Positions 24,122 to 35,745 of a stretch of 64,000 nucleotides of DNA are shown in pieces (position 1 is the first letter of the stretch; every line of letters begins with the position of its first letter). The stretch comes from Karalla daura (taxonomy: Eukaryota; Chordata; Actinopteri; Chaetodontiformes; Leiognathidae). The translations under genes and the position numbers were made by a program. The stretch spans positions 14,106,900 to 14,170,899 of the forward strand of contig CM055210.1 of the NCBI GenBank assembly GCA_029224185.1, written 5' to 3'. The notes beneath the pieces are model-generated. The model made no database searches. It had not been told where the DNA came from and saw only the letters and a program-made list of their open reading frames with translations.

Positions 24122-24178
24122 CTTTGTATGTCGCTTTGGATGAAAGCCCGTGCTAAATGACAAACTATAAATAAACAC
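24122..24178 (+). mobile_element. LINE/SINE 3' tail fragment
   Basis: TTTGTATGTCGCTTTGGATG, then AAAGCCCGTGCTAAATGAC, is close to the widespread teleost L2/SINE terminal tail TCGCTTTGGATAAAAGCGTC. Only the tail is recognisable; the 5' extent is unknown. Confidence 0.7.
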
Positions 24179-24522
24179 ATGATGGAGGTCTGACCAAAAG
24201 TGCAAACTACTACAACTATGAGACTGGTTAAAAATAAACCATGGGATGGAAAGAGGAGAATGTTGTTTTTTTCTTTGATCAAAACAGTAATATTCGAATC
24301 GGCCACAACAGAAAATGCTCGTCACAGTTGAATATGTATCGCGAGGGAGCGAGCTCAAGTGCAGCATAAACACTTCTCGTTAGCCGAGGGAAAACGCTCT
24401 GCTCAAAATAGAATCGCTGTTTTATTCAGTTTGAAGTATGTTTTACTCTGTCGATGTCGAAACAAGAGGTGAGGAGGCCAGGTTGTTCATATGGTGTTTG
24501 AGTTAGTGTCATGCACGTTTGC

Positions 24523-24538
24523 ACAGATAGGTGGCAGT
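24523..24538 (+). promoter_or_regulatory. CTCF-like motif
   Basis: ACAGATAGGTGGCAGT matches the AGGTGGCAG half of the CTCF core. No experimental support. Confidence 0.2.
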
Positions 24539-24857
24539 GTCTGTTCAGGTCTGTGGTTTTGTGTCTATTTACGTAGTTAATCAGTTAATCATCGCAGGAG
24601 CACACATGGAGGAAGTCATGGCGTCTAAACTGCTGCAGGTCACAGCATTGTTTATCACTGGCATGCACACAAGCTCTTCAGACACCAAATGTACCAATAA
24701 CCGAATAACTTGCAGCAGTCCTCCAGGCCTCTAGGGGGGGCCGAACCATTCTATGGCACCATACCCTCTTCAAATATCCATCGGTTCATCCATCGATGAT
24801 ATCTATGTCACCACTTGTGTATTGATTGGCATCCAACATGGTACGACCTCAACCACA

Positions 24858-24876
24858 AGCTCCCCCTAGTGGCTAG
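24858..24876 (-). promoter_or_regulatory. CTCF-like motif
   Basis: The minus strand reads TAGCCACTAGGGGGAGCT, a good match to the CCACTAGGGGGCGC form of the CTCF core with one substitution. It lies in a segment that may itself be a dispersed repeat, so repeat-borne CTCF-like sites are possible. Confidence 0.25.
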
Positions 24877-26093
24877 ACTCTGCATCTTCGCTTACAGTGT
24901 GTGCCACGACCATGTCTCGAAATAAATGATATATATACGAGTATAAATATACGAGTCTGAAAGTTAATACCAATTAGTCATGAACAAATGTAAGGGGCGC
25001 CTTTTTAAATCACTGTTCCCACTCAACCCGATCTGCATGGTATCTGTGACTGTTTGTAGCTTTTTTCCGTAGCATTTCTTTTATGTTTTTGAGGGGTTTT
25101 TTTTGGTTTTGCGTCACCTCTGTTTGGCAGCTGTGAAGTGTTTGTCCTTGTCATAGATGTGAAAGCGCAAAAGTAGAGAACATACGTCTTTGCTGGCGCG
25201 CAGGTTTCTTCCAGTGACATTTGGAAAAAAAAAAGAAAGAAAATCATTGGAATCAAACTTGAACGTTCACACTTGCTCGGAACGCCGAGAAAAGGTCACA
25301 GAAAGAGTCGTTTTAAATAGGAGGAAAAACAAAGCACAGGAAGAATGACAGGGAAAACGTGAAAAGCAGAAGTCAGGGCTTTCTCCAGAGAGCGATGAAA
25401 TGGAACAAGAGAAACACTTTGGTCACTGGAAAAAGGATTACAGCGAGCGATCGGTCAAATAAGTCCCCCTCACATTCCAATAACGCTGACGACAATGTTC
25501 TACTTTTCTCCTGTTTCTCTGCATGTTTGTTGTTTTTGTTTTTTCTCTCCTTCTATTACAAAGACCTCAGTCCCAGCAAAACGCATCCAGGAAACGACTG
25601 CGAAACAGTCGCTCCTTCAACGTGAGGTTTAGACAAGTCATGAAAAAATGTCAACGGATCCCAAAGTGACTCTAAGGGAAAAGTGGCGATGGCAGTTATG
25701 AGCTTGGATCTTAAACGTAAAACCGTCCAGATCACGGGATAAAAAGCTCAGAAAAAGGCCCAGATTTTTTATTTTATTTTATTATTGTGGGTTTGTTTTC
25801 ATCACCAGAGTGAAATTGAGTTTTGGGTCTGGGAGAAATGGCTCTTGATGTGTTGATCACAGTTGTATTATGCGTATTTGCATGCCGGTTCCAGGCTCGC
25901 GGCTCCCCTCGCTGCACAGCGAGGTTTTGATTTGCACGATCAAGACCTCGGTTGATTAAAACGCAGCAAACAAAGATTGGGAGTTTGCAACCGGAGAGCC
26001 AATTCATTTTTCCATTTGCGCTTCCAGTCCGCTTTTATCCCACACCGTGCCAGACGAGCCTGGACCACTCCTGTAGAAACTCTGAGAGAGGAG

Positions 26094-26098
<5 letters not shown>

Positions 26099-26149
<51 letters not shown>
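26099..26149. repeat. (GA)n microsatellite
   Basis: 51 bp of uninterrupted GA followed by an A-rich run (26157-26180). Confidence 0.98.
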
Positions 26150-26491
26150 CTCCCAACCAAACAAACAAACAAAAAAAAAATTGTTCCAACTGAGAAGCCG
26201 TTTAGAGTCGGAGATGTTGTTAAAGAGCTGGACCAGCTGCTGGCACGCAGAAAGAGGTAGAGCATAGGGAAACAAACACCCCCACACACACTATCTATCA
26301 CACACATCCACATGCCCCATCAGTATTCATATTAACCTCCACGGGATCAATGCCTGCAGCCCAGAGGCACGACAACTCCGGTAAAGCCTGCTTCCTTCTT
26401 TCCTGAGCAAGAGAAATGGAGTTTCTGCCTGGCTGTTGTGGGCCTGTGCCAACCAGTCAGGCTGCAGTTTACACCCAGGTCTGTCCGGATC

Positions 26492-26560
26492 ATAGAATAC
26501 ACAGCGTAGAATACACAGCGTAGAATACACAGCGTAGAATACACAGCGTAGAATCACTGC
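26492..26560. repeat. 14-bp minisatellite, unit GTAGAATACACAGC, 4.9 copies
   Basis: Four near-perfect 14-bp units followed by a degenerate partial one (GTAGAATCACTGC). It produces a 14-residue periodic pattern in minus-strand translation, which is not a protein. The low divergence between units suggests recent expansion. Confidence 0.95.
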
Positions 26561-26653
26561 ATTGATTTGGACCACGGTGGTCGTTACTTATTTTGCTGCC
26601 TGTGACCTTTCACGTTTTGCAGGACAGTGAGTTTTCTTGCAGATGCTTCAGTC

Positions 26654-26858
26654 CAGTAGTGTTTCTGAGGGGTGGCCTGGGAGAGGCCCTGGGGGGGGTA
26701 TGGGGGGGGTCAGTCTGATGGACTGTACTGTATGGGGCTGTCACATACGTGGTGCGTTCAGGTACCATCACAAACTTGAGAATCTGATGATCACAGCAGT
26801 TTTTACCTAGACCTGCCCTGGGGGCCACCCCGAACATAAATGTCTGGATACGCCCCTG
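26654..26858. mobile_element. hAT-like MITE copy with degenerate left end
   Basis: The right end reads CTGGATACGCCCCTG, nearly the inverted form of CAGGGGCGTGTCCAG. The left end CAGTAGTGTTTCTGAG is a poor match (about 10 of 15). The interior has the family block GTGCGTTCAGGTACCATC and CTTGAGAATCTGATGAT. About 205 bp. The flanks (CTTCAGTC / GTTATGTG) do not give a convincing 8-bp target duplication. Confidence 0.65.
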
Positions 26859-29707
26859 GTTATGTGGTAAGTTACACTTTGTTTGTTTTGTCCCTAAATA
26901 AAAGCCATGTTTCCAAAGTTTTGGTAGTTCCAGGTGTTTTGATTGAAGGGCGTCTTGCGTATGAGCCGTAATTGTCATAAAATCTCAACATATTTTCCTA
27001 CACTTTAATATGACAGTAAAAGCTATTCTATTCTATTTATTGCAGGTACAACGTCATATTTCATCTCTGTCCTACTTTGTCCACTTCTGCCATCATCTGC
27101 GGGCCCTGATGTCATCCTGTATATTTTCATATCTTTATCTATTCATTAATCTTCATGCATTCAGAATTTCCCTCAAGATGAATGAAGTCCCTCTGATTCC
27201 TCTGACTGTAATCCGCTTTGTGTACTCTGACCTTTGAGACGTTTCTACGGGGGTTTTGTCATAGCCGGCTCATAAATCCTGGAGTTACGGAAAAATGCTG
27301 CGACCTTGGAGGACCACAATCGAATCAGGAGGGTTTCGAGCGAACGTTTCTGCCAAATTTGAAGAAAATCAATGACGCTGCTCCTGATGTGTCACGTCGA
27401 TGGGACTGGGACAGACGACCCCCTCTCCCTCTCAACCCCAAAAAAGGAGAAGAAACAAAAACCTCATAATGCCTCCAGTCTCTACTGGATGAAAACAGAG
27501 TCAGATCCAAAGTCCAGGCTCCATCCCTGTGGCCTGATCCATCCGGCCCCTCCCCCTCCTCCTCCTCCTCCTCCTCCTGACTCCGGGCTGAGCTGATTGG
27601 TTGTGATACATGCTACACATGTGCCTGTCTTGTTAATGCGGGCTACAGTGAAACAACATGCATAAGGCATGAACCGCGTGTCGCTCCTGATTTGTGCCTG
27701 TGATCCATACCGCTGTCTGGCTCTGTTTCCACGCTTCCTCCCGACATGTTTTTCCATATGAATCCCAGCAGCGTGTGTGGAACCTGCCTGCGCGTGCTCC
27801 CAAAGTGCTTGACAGGGACAAATGGCCACCCCCCCCCCCCCCATCCTATCACGCTGTATACAAGGTGCTGCCCTGTCTGCATGGGATTCTCAAAGTGACT
27901 CAGACCTTGAAGCCGCAACAAAGCCGGGGCATCACACAGAGAAGATGAATGACTTTGTTCAGCAGCACCCCACCCACCACCCCTCCGCCCTCCCCCAAAA
28001 ATATGAAATTCTTTCCTTTGTATACGAGTGCATGTTTGTGTCAGAGAAAGAATAATATTGGTAGAACTCCCTGGTCTGAAGTAAATGTCAGAGCGAGATA
28101 AATAAAGATCTCTCCACATGCCGTTATTGCCCATTGTTATTTCGCATTCCTTATGCAAAACTTCCCTGCTGCGGGGACTATGTGTATGATAATGTGTCAG
28201 CATGTCCCGGCGTCGTGTTTACACTCCTCAGTGCAGGACTGCACATGTTGTTAAGCTTCCCCCCCCCATCACCCTTCACACAGACATTTCCGCTATGCAT
28301 ACGTGGAAAAAGACACTGAAACGCTCATAAACGTGTCTGTTTGTGCCTGGAAGGTTATCCCAGGAACTTACTTACTTACTGGGGAACTCACTGTGTGTGT
28401 GTGTGTGTGTGTGTGTGAGATGCTCTCTCTTCAGGCTCCTCTAGTGAAAGTAAAAAGACAAAAAAGTTTAATATTCTCCTGGATTCAAAGACATTTCCTG
28501 GATGCAAAGTGACATCTGAGAAGATGTCATCCTCCGCTCGTCCTGACATCTCCTGGTTCATTGCGAAACGTCTCGTGACCCAGTTATTTTGTGGTGGAAA
28601 ATAACCTCTAATTACTGCTTAAATGAGTCTCGTCGCACTTTTGTGTGATTTCCTTTCGAACGCGAGGCCTCGTGTCAGATCTAATTAAGCTTTACAGTAT
28701 TTCTAGGACACCTTGCGAGACTCGCAGATTGTTACTGCTAAATGAACCTTGAGCTCCGCTGACAGATTTCTCTCTTAGGGCCGAGTTGGGTTTATTTTGA
28801 TTTTTGCCAAACGCCGTAAAGCTTTCATCAGAGTTAATACAGTGATGCAACGCGCCGGATGGGAAACCGCTGCTTCGGAAAATGGCTTTCTGACAAATAA
28901 GGGAAAGGTAGCGGAAGCAATATTTCATGACGGGCAGACGGAGCACTGCCGACAACAATAAAACATGTAATTCAAAAAACGGAAAATAGCAGAGGTAGGT
29001 AGATGAAGAGTGATTGTGACAAATACTGAGTTTTTTTTTGTTTTTTTGTCCTTGTTGTTTCGGTGGAGTAGCAGCAAACAAATCCAATACTCTGTGGCTG
29101 CATATTAACTCGATGTGAGGCCCCCCTCTGCTCTATCTAGGCCTTTCGGGGTTGGAATGACCTGTGCCGGGGTCTGGGGACCCTGGAGGGGCTCGCCCTG
29201 CTCTGCCTCGGACGGTCCGTCTCTGCAGCTCGGCCAGGCCGAGGAGCCGTGCCAGCTCATCAGACTCAGCCGCAGACTTACGCTAAACCTCTTAGAGCGC
29301 AGGCGGGGCGGCCGAGAGTAGAAACAGGCACGCAAACCCCTCGAAGACGCTCGGAAAAGGCGCTATCGACCTTATCTCCATGTTTCCGGACCGCGCTCCC
29401 AAACAGCTGGCTCGCGTACCTCGAGCCCGGTCAGGTTGTGCGATTGTAATCAGAATATGGAGTGAAAACACACACACACACACACACGCATACGAGGGGT
29501 GTTTGCTTTGAGGGTTTCGCAGGGAGCGGGGGCAGGATGGGATTTCTACAACAACACGGCTGAACACACTGTTTGGAAACGCCGAGGCTGGCGATACCCA
29601 GGTGGTCCTCCCGGCTCCGACTGCCCTGGAATAACAACCAGAAACATTCCCGCCTCGCCGCCGCTCATCGAATCAATGTGCGCCACATGCAAACAACGTG
29701 TGTGTGT

Positions 29708-29748
<41 letters not shown>

Positions 29749-30239
29749 TGTGTGTGTGTGTGTGTGTGAGGGACGGGGCCTGCAAACGAAGAGGCACCTG
29801 AGATGAACCGGGGCTCCGGTTGGCACCGTCCCACCACCAGATCCTTCTCCTCCCCTCAGGAAATCGAAGCAAGATGAAAAAAATCTTTTTTTTTTTGTTG
29901 GACGTGTTTGTGGTTGTAGCTGATTACAAACGGCTTTGTAAATCTCCGTCCTCGACCAGATCCCTCCAGATTACAAACACTTCTGCCCCGGGACTGATTC
30001 TCATTGGAAAATATCGATACCTAAACTACGTCATTTGGAATAAATGTGTCTCTCGTTGAGACGGAGACTCACAGAAAGTTACGATAGTATCACCAGGATC
30101 AAGTCTGACACACAAGCACACCTGGTTACAAATGAACTAATGACATAAATGCTACAATATCTAGCTATCCTCACTAAATAAAGCAGGTAAGACAATGGAT
30201 GGATGTATTTTGATCTAATGATTCCTAAGTTATTAATAA
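26859..30239. other. Gene-free stretch with possible conserved non-coding sequence
   Basis: Holds (CTC)n 27555-27578, a C run 27829-27842, (TG)n 28391-28418, (CA)n 29467-29488 and (TG)n 29698-29768. 28500-28990 is repeat-free, with homeodomain-type TAATTA/CTAATTA cores, and is the least noisy long stretch here. 29110-29330 is GC-rich with several open frames but no recognisable product. Confidence 0.5.
29698..29768. repeat. (TG)n microsatellite
   Basis: About 35 TG units with two TCTG interruptions at symmetrical positions. Confidence 0.97.
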
Positions 30240-30600
30240 TTTACTGTATTTTCGACTACTGTATTTAGAGTTTTTGTATTGGTACCTCATCAGAATTATA
30301 TCAGTATTGTGTCTTTATCATACTGTATCCGTATTGTATCAATATTGTATCTTATTGGTACTGTATATTTATCTTATCTACAGTGTATTTGTATCATATT
30401 GATTTTGTATGTTTATCCTATTATTATTGGTATATTATATTGGTATTTTTGTATCTTTACTGTATCGATATCGTAATGCTATCATATCCCTATCATGTGA
30501 GTCTCTGTATTCGTATCATATCTTCATTGTATCAGCATCTATATTGGTATCGTATGCCATCCTGGGTATCGAGTCCGAAATCTCAATTGTTCGATATCAA
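30240..30600 (+). repeat. Degenerate GTATC/ATTG low-complexity array
   Basis: Phrases such as TTGTATC, GTATCATATTG, ATTGGTATTG and ATCGTATC recur throughout some 360 bp without a fixed register. It looks like an old pentamer-to-decamer tandem array that has lost its period. Frames across it (Ile, Leu and Tyr rich) are artefacts. Confidence 0.75.
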
Positions 30601-30617
30601 ATCAATACCTCACCTCA

Positions 30618-30632
30618 CCAATAGGTGGCGAC
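30618..30632 (+). promoter_or_regulatory. CTCF-like motif
   Basis: CCAATAGGTGGCGAC fits the CCASYAGRKGGCRSY core at all but one or two positions, the best such match I noticed. It overlaps the acceptor side of the exon candidate at 30625. Confidence 0.25.
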
Positions 30633-30702
30633 CTTCGTTCTGGGCTCGTTCTGGAACAATGATGAAAAATACGTTTGTCTGGAAAGATCTAAGAAAAGTG
30701 AG
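30625..30702 (+). CDS. Weak candidate coding exon, unrecognised
   Basis: An AG acceptor after CCTCACCTCACCAATAG and a donor at GAG|GTAACC enclose 78 bp, open in phase 0-0: VATFVLGSFWNNDEK, then YVCLERSKKSE. It is protein-like but short, the pyrimidine tract is poor, and no partner exon is evident. It is on the opposite strand to the 18046 candidate. The long plus-strand open frame running to 31545 beyond this point is low complexity and not supported. Confidence 0.12.
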
Positions 30703-32271
30703 GTAACCGCCGAGAGTTTAAAGGTTTCCTGTCCCGGCAGATCTGTGAAAAGCAGGATAAATAGAACGGAAGAAAAGAGCCGAACAGCTGACAAACGCCG
30801 CTCCGCTCTGACGTTCACTCCACCACCCACCTCGACAATGAAAAACCTACTTAAGTCTGATTCCTCTCCGCTGTGTTGTTTGCATCTTTTTTCTTTTCTT
30901 TTTTTCTTTTTTTTGAGGCGAGCAGCAATTTACTTTGATGGAGGAATCCCTTTGAGGCAGAACACAACAAGCTCCCAGGAATCGTGTTTTATCAACAGTC
31001 GGAATACCGCGGGTTTCTGGGAGAGGCTGAGCCGGACCCTCTGTGGAAGTCTGAATCAGGAACTGGAATTCCAAGACAAAGCACTTCTTGAAACCCCCCA
31101 CCACCTACACTCTCCTGGTCCTCTCCCCGTCTCCCGAGCCGTTGTAGGGATCAGAGGGGAGCTCATTACACAGGGATATCATGACTCTCACTTCTCGGAG
31201 CGCACAAAGGGCGGCTCGTATCCCGCTCCCCGCTCTCTGGTTTGGATTACCGACGGCGTTCCTTATCCAAGAGCCGCATCGGGGGCCCGCCATGGCGTCC
31301 AGCGCTTCCCTGTTCAAAGCAATGGAGAGTGGAGGGGGTGGGGGAGGGGGGGGGGGGGGGCACGCTCCCGACCAGGATTCAACATGCCGCTGTCACTCCA
31401 CAACTCTTCCTGTACACATTTGTCTCTGCACACCACAGATCACCCCCCCCATACACACACACACATACACACACACACACACACACACATCCCAAACCCC
31501 TCTCTTTCTCTGTCTTTCACTTGCCATCTGCACCGCTGGACCTAATTCCTAAGGAGAGTAATTTTGCCCCGACTCAAAATTCCAGATCCGAGCGCCAATC
31601 TCCGGATTTTATGGCTTTCATGGGGATAAGGCGCGGCGTGCAGAGTAAGCCTCAAAGAGGAATTCTGTTGGTGAGGAAGCGGGGCGACCATCCCGAGCCA
31701 GTTCAGATCTCTTTTGCAGATTCTCTCTCTCTCCCTCCCTCTCTCTCTCTCTCTCTCTCTTTCTATCTCTCTCTCTCTCAAGATCTGCATTCCTCGGAAT
31801 GGCGGAGAGGCGCTTGCCAGTGCTTTTCGACTTTGGGCTCCACAGATCTTGACATTGGCTTGAAGTCAGCCTGATCTTAAATCCTCTGAGAGGAGGGGGG
31901 GGGGGGCGGTCGGAGGGGTATGGGGGGGGGGGGGCAGCGCAGTGGCGGTCCCTGCCAACGAGCATTAAGTTTTCATTAGGCGTGTTCGGCGGCGGCTCCA
32001 GCTGCCCCTTGGCAGCCGCATCCTGGGAACGTCGTCATTGTCTTTTGGACCCGAGGCCGACAAACAGCCCAGGTATGGAGGAGCGTTGTCGTCCAGGAGG
32101 AGCTCCTCTCAAAACGTTTTTTTCTCCCCCTGAGAACGACAAAATGTGTCCGAAAAACGGAATTTGTAGCGTAGTCTTGTCGAATTAATCGACGTGAGTA
32201 ACGTGTTGTAAATGTCGTTCTACAGGCCTAAATAGAGGGATTACTACAAGTGGTCCTAATGCGACCTAATT
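30703..32271. other. Gene-free stretch rich in homopolymers
   Basis: Holds a 15-base G run at 31346-31360, (CA)n 31452-31489, (TC)n 31721-31779 and G runs at 31895-31906 and 31922-31934. A 93-bp splice-bounded segment at 31980-32072 is discussed among the rejected items. Confidence 0.6.
31721..31779. repeat. (TC)n microsatellite
   Basis: TC with CCCT and TCTA interruptions. Confidence 0.96.
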
Positions 32272-32668
32272 GGAGTGTTTATCCTTGTTTTCTGGTACTA
32301 AAATAGAAGATCTGGAACATTAGTTTTAACAGGAATTATCTCAGATGCTACTTTACAAGACGCTTTTACGATCCTATTTTTAGGAGTTTGGAATATTATG
32401 GAGGCAACAACATCCAGTCAGTTTTTCAGATAAACAAGTTTATCTCATTTATCTTATTTCAAGAAATAGTCCCTTTCCTTCAGATTTAGTGTTTTTATCC
32501 CATATTTAGAGACAACTTTGTCCCAGGTGAGATGACGGACGATGAATGGAACATCGCAGTCTGTGTGGCGCCCTTTCATGCTTATCTGGCAACCGCAGAT
32601 AAGACCTCTTGCCCACCACTCACACTCACACTCCCACAACTTCACGTTCTGTGTTTAGCAACTTTTTT
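32272..32668 (-). mobile_element. Family B copy carrying an internal ~150-bp insertion
   Basis: Reversed relative to the 18278 copy. GGAGTGTTTATCCTTG, CTCAGATGCTACTTTAC and GATCCTATTTTTAG are followed by about 150 bp of unrelated AT-rich sequence (about 32400-32555), then GTGGCGCCCTTTCATGCTTA, TCTGGCAACCGCAG, and TTTAGCAACTTTTTTC at the end. The interruption suggests a later insertion or patch repair. Confidence 0.7.
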
Positions 32669-32996
32669 CTTCCTGTGAAATTGATAAATTCCTTCATGCA
32701 ATCCATTAAATTCCCACAGAGAGGAGTGTAGCTGATCACTGGACGTGCATGTTCTGTTACTCCCCAGCACTGTGTGGACAGGAGCCCAGCATAGCGTGTG
32801 TGTGTGTGTGTGTGTGTGTGTACAGGACCTAGGTGTTTATGTGCCTGTCACCTCCAATATATTTCCCTCTCTAATGGTTAATGCCTATTACTCCCTGATG
32901 AACCGTTAAATGAGTGCAGATGAAAAGACAAACACGTTCGCATGCTTACACCCGAGTCGACACGCGCACACTCGTACTGTACATATGCTGCGTGTG

Positions 32997-33031
<35 letters not shown>

Positions 33032-33623
33032 CTTCCTCCCCTCTGGCTATGACAGTGTGCTGTGCTACAAGTCAGCACTGCATCCATCTTTTCCATTTTA
33101 TGACCTTTGTGAGGTCTGACACCAGATTCCACCCCCCCCCACCAAAACAGCCCATGCATCAGGATCTGGATTACGGCCAGTCTTCTTCCCCCTCCTCCTC
33201 CTCCTCCTCCTCTTCCTCCTCCAGCTCGGGCCACATAAAAAAAAACGCAGATGACAGAGTGATGACAGCGGAGCAGGCGGAAAAACACAGGAGAGTGCGG
33301 GTGAGTGAGTGAGAGAATAAAAGAGGTAATTAGAAAAAATGGGACGGAGGACGAGACCACAAAGAGAGCCGGAGCAGGAATGTATAAATACGGAATGGCG
33401 AGGGGAGGAGGGGGAGGAGGGGAGGGGAGGAGGGGGGGAGGGGGGAGGAAAGATGATGTGGAATGGAGTGAAAAGAGAGGGAGGAATTTCATCCAAAACT
33501 GTGCAACTTGTCCAGGGCTGCGAGGTTCAGCGAGGTCACAGAGGTTCGTCGAACACTTCGATGCACGATGACTTGACCTAAATTCTCCTGCTCGGTTTTT
33601 ACAGTCTTCCTGGGATTCAATCC

Positions 33624-33686
<63 letters not shown>

Positions 33687-34546
33687 CGTCTCTCTCTCTC
33701 TCTCTCGCTCCCTCTCCTACAGCACCTGCAGGAATAAATGACTCAAAATGATAAATGCTTAATGTAATACACTTAATGTATAATTCAGTGTGATCTTCAT
33801 CAAATGAGCTTCTCTCCACGCCCCCCCCCCTCCCGTCCCTCCTCCTCCTCCTCCTCCTCTTCCTCATCCGTATAACTTGGCTCCCATTTTATAATGCCAT
33901 TGTTTTTGTTTGGCACAATGAAACCAATATCCCTCATTAGGCCCACGTCTTCACACTAAACTAGGCTTAATCAAGTTGTCCCATTTGTTTATTGAACACA
34001 AGCACAAACAGACGCTGCCTCACACACACACACACGCACACACGCACACACACACGTACACACACATGCCCGTTTAGCTTCGCTTGCGAGGACCGCTGTA
34101 AATTTCCACCAGATGATCTCGATCTGAACCTTCCGATTCTTCACAGCGAGGAATTCCTCTTTTCACGTTGACGACAGCGCTCTGCCGACGACCCCTCACA
34201 CAACCGCCTGTTTTTACTGGATCCTGGTTCATAATCCATCTTGTTTTAAGAGTTCTTTTTTTTTATTATATCAACTGTCTCCAGAATCTTAAATTAAAGC
34301 ACTCTCCGTATTCACTTATTTGAACTAATCTGGATAGACTGGACAGATAGTTTCTCTTGCTTTTGAGTTCCTATTTTCTCAGATTTATCTCATTTTTACC
34401 TCGTCTTTTTTTTTGTTTTCTATCACTCTTGAGAAGGTCACAGTTCCCAGGAACTAGGGGAAAAAGGAGGTTTTTCAGAAAAACTCCAAGATTTTCTCCA
34501 GGAGCAAACTGAACTTGTCAGGGTACAGTCTAATAATCATCATCTT

Positions 34547-34590
<44 letters not shown>

Positions 34591-35089
34591 TAACAGACAC
34601 AAACACAAACACTCAGAGGTCAGACGTGCATAAAGTAAATATTAGCGATGGTTCTTGTCACTGACTGAGTGTTATTGGACCGGGCAGTGTCGCCTCATAA
34701 CTAAAGCTACCGAGCACGGGTCTGTCAACAAAGCGCGGCTCGGTCCGCTCTGCAGATCTTCCATGTAAGGTAAGGTGAGGTGAAGGGGAGAGCGGGAACA
34801 AACCAACAGCTCAGACCCACCATTCACTCACTGTCTGTGCTGTGTACAGCTGGAGGCAGGCGTCCCGGAGCCGATCAGAGCTTCATCTGCGGAGGAATAT
34901 CAGGCGATAAACCCGGCGGCATTAGCCGTGTTTGTGCATCCACTTGACCTTAGACTGAGTCCCTTCTCGGGTTGTGAACATTCACGGCATGCCTGGCTGG
35001 CTAGATTTGTGCTGGCTCGCTTGCCGAGACACAGACATCCTGAAATGCACCTTTGTACGTGACAGTCTTTATTTTCAGGGACGTGTGTG

Positions 35090-35120
<31 letters not shown>

Positions 35121-35503
35121 CCTCAGAAAACACACCATTAGCTCCATATGAAGAGGTGGAAATTGTCTCAGCAGTGTTGATGTATTCCTATCTGCCTCGT
35201 TTTTGTTTTTTTTTCCACTTTTTCTTTTTTTTTTTTTTTGGTCCAATCCTCTGTTTACCAAATGTTGAGGACTTACAGCAGGATTATCACTTCTGATACC
35301 TCCGCCAGGATTTGACAAAGTCTGAAACTTTCCAAATCTTCTGCTCAACCTGTGGGGTACATAAATCTTTATACACACAGCAACTTAAGTATTAGCGACA
35401 ATGTCGATTTCAACTCGTTAACAATGTTTTTTTAAAGAGGCTACAAGACATTAAAGAGGAACCCAGGATAGAAAAAGATGAACACCTTGGCTTTGCTGTT
35501 ATC
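32669..35503. other. Gene-free stretch with dense simple repeats
   Basis: (TG)n 32796-32821, (CA)n 33000-33029, (CTC)n 33188-33222, a G-rich purine tract 33409-33449, (CTC)n 33838-33865, (CA)n 34019-34067 with CG steps, (TC)n 34549-34588, (TG)n 35094-35120 and a T-rich patch 35205-35240. The 329-codon minus-strand frame at 32878-33867 is a chain of these repeats, not a gene. Confidence 0.65.
33625..33706. repeat. (TC)n microsatellite
   Basis: About 82 bp of TC with TATC and CCGTC interruptions near 33680-33690. Confidence 0.98.
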
Positions 35504-35558
35504 CTGTCTTATCTCATCTTATCTTATCTTATCTTATCTTATCTTATCTTATCTTATC
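35504..35558. repeat. (TTATC)n pentanucleotide array
   Basis: Eleven units with early TCTCA variants. The same pentamer family terminates the LINE tail at 40421 and forms the array at 62009, so it may descend from a LINE 3' tail. The CAGGGGCG end of a MITE follows at 35565. Confidence 0.95.
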
Positions 35559-35564
35559 CAGACA

Positions 35565-35660
35565 CAGGGGCGTGTCCAGGGGTTGGCCACCCCAGGGTGC
35601 CACCGTAGTACTGAGAGGAGTTCAGGTACCAACACAAAGTTGAAAAGTTGTAAACCTAAG
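35565..35660 (+). mobile_element. hAT-like MITE, left half only
   Basis: A perfect left terminus CAGGGGCGTGTCCAGG is followed by GGCCACCCCAGGGTGCCACC and the family phrase TTCAGGTACCAACACAAAGT. No right terminus follows. Sequence becomes unrelated by about 35660, just before a family B copy. Confidence 0.7.
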
Positions 35661-35745
35661 AGATTAGGATGAATTGTTTTTGTCGTGTGCAAGAAAAACA
35701 TTCATACATCTGTAATTTTGGATATTGAAATGTAAAAATGAGTGT

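Larger units (their letters stand above)
22786..26098. other. Gene-free stretch
   Basis: A (TG)n tract lies at 23077-23098. A LINE-like tail (24122-24178) and two CTCF-like motifs are entered separately. 24740-24900 has phrases (CTCCCCCTAGTGGCTAGAC) familiar from fish repeats. No gene recognised; frames at 24008-24373 and 25359-25625 look random. Confidence 0.55.

Noticed and set aside
30625..31545. A 306-codon plus-strand open frame
   Set aside because: Apart from its first ~26 codons (listed as a weak exon candidate), it runs through a T-rich patch, a G run and CA repeats, with no recognisable motif.
31980..32072. A 93-bp segment between AG and GT that is open in more than one frame
   Set aside because: Splice-like borders are present, but two frames are open, the composition is Ala/Pro rich from GC-rich DNA, and nothing is recognisable. 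Too weak to call an exon.
32878..33867. A 329-codon minus-strand open frame
   Set aside because: It is a chain of translated simple repeats (RERERE from GA/TC, GGGGGG, SSSS from CTC, VCVCVC from TG) with no domain. Overlapping frames on both strands are equally open for the same reason.
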